NCBI GenBank assembly: GCA_900770875.1
Contig: CAAGLV010000040.1
Location: forward strand, 1 to 6,332
DNA: 6,332 nt
Reading direction: 5' to 3'
Source of the DNA: Flavobacteriales bacterium
Lineage (GTDB): Bacteria > Bacteroidota > Bacteroidia > Flavobacteriales > Weeksellaceae
Shown: piece by piece, positions 6,081 through 6,332 of the stretch
How the letters are laid out: each line of letters begins with the position of its first letter
Numbering within the stretch: position 1 is the stretch's first letter
Notes under the pieces: generated by a model
Told to the model about the DNA's origin: nothing
Seen by the model: the letters and a program-made list of their open reading frames with translations, nothing else
The model's database searches: none
Program-made: the position numbers and the translations under genes

Positions 6081-6332
6081 TTAGAATTGAAACTGCATTC
6101 CTATTGTCACGCCAAATTTACGAACATCTGGCAAATTATTATAATTTCCACGCCAATTAAAATCAATTCGTATCGGACGGATGTTTGCCCAACCGATATT
6201 TGATATCCCAAAACCATACTCATAATAAATATTTTTGTTTGGTGCTAAATATTGAATTGAAGAACGATTAATCGCCATACTTTTATCCGAAATATCTCCA
6301 TAAGCTGCTCTTAAAAAACCTATTTCTCTAAA
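6081..6332 (-). CDS. C-terminal part of an outer-membrane beta-barrel protein, probably DUF5686 family (cut by right edge)
   Basis: The last 83 codons plus the stop lie in the window. The frame stays open to the right edge, so the Met at 6278 is internal; the fragment begins FREIGFLRAAYGDIS at the edge. It shows alternating strand patterns and a closing sequence that ends in QFQF. The terminal Phe is the usual C-terminal signal recognised by the BAM machinery. The segment YEYGFGISNIGWANIRPIRI, followed by a strand ending in FNWRGNY and then VRKFGVTIGMQFQF, resembles the tail of DUF5686 / carboxypeptidase-regulatory-like barrel proteins, which are common in Bacteroidota. These are large proteins (often around 800 aa) with an N-terminal CarboxypepD_reg-like domain and a C-terminal barrel, so most of the gene would lie outside. 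BamA/TamA-like barrels are an alternative. The gene shares its strand with ppa 42 bp downstream, and they may be co-transcribed. Confidence 0.75.
   Translation of the reverse strand, partial: FREIGFLRAAYGDISDKSMAINRSSIQYLAPNKNIYYEYGFGISNIGWANIRPIRIDFNWRGNYNNLPDVRKFGVTIGMQFQF

Noticed and set aside
6113..6120. TAAATTTG on the minus strand as a promoter for ppa
   Set aside because: It matches TAnnTTTG but lies within barrel codons for a conserved-looking RKFG, and the only TTTG upstream is about 11 bp away, too close for a -33 element; probably chance.
6081..6278. A complete 65-aa gene starting at the Met at 6278
   Set aside because: The frame continues open without a stop to the right edge and the extra residues fit the barrel pattern, so this is the end of a longer gene.
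1..6332. A previously undescribed defence, mobile or other novel system
   Set aside because: Nearly every coding stretch is assigned to a housekeeping or envelope family; no repeats of array type, transposase, integrase, toxin-antitoxin pair or structured RNA were seen.

Overview
This 6.3 kb window is AT-rich chromosomal DNA. It most likely comes from a member of the Bacteroidota, and within that the family Flavobacteriaceae (Flavobacterium- or Myroides-like); the genus cannot be settled by eye. The evidence is the flavobacterial style of the ParE and ParC sequences, the DUF5686-type outer-membrane barrel tail, starts without clear Shine-Dalgarno sequences, and two exact matches to the Bacteroidota -7 promoter consensus TAnnTTTG. 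The genes are housekeeping or envelope genes. I see no mobile element, CRISPR array, tRNA, rRNA or obvious novel system.

Layout from left to right. The minus strand carries the first 17 codons of parC (topoisomerase IV subunit A) at the left edge, 57 bp downstream of a complete parE (subunit B, 618 aa), so the two look like one parE-parC operon. A 120-bp AT-rich gap separates parE from a divergent plus-strand PLP-dependent aminotransferase of the YbdL / methionine aminotransferase type. This converges on ychF, a minus-strand P-loop NTPase of the Obg-related class, with a strong hairpin terminator between them. Upstream of ychF lies a -7 promoter box and then a small uncharacterised lipoprotein gene on the same strand.

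A 122-bp gap of about 10% GC separates the lipoprotein gene from a divergent plus-strand gene for an exported thioredoxin-fold protein with a CGWC active site. That gene ends in a long perfect hairpin shared with the convergent minus-strand ppa (family I inorganic pyrophosphatase). Upstream of ppa on the same strand is the C-terminal end of an outer-membrane beta-barrel protein, probably DUF5686, cut by the right edge of the window.

Functionally the genes are mostly independent: chromosome decatenation (ParE/ParC), amino-acid metabolism (aminotransferase), a ribosome-associated ATPase (YchF), pyrophosphate removal (Ppa), and three envelope proteins (lipoprotein, thioredoxin-like protein, barrel protein). 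Arginine codon choice separates strongly biased, probably highly expressed genes (ychF, ppa) from the aminotransferase gene.
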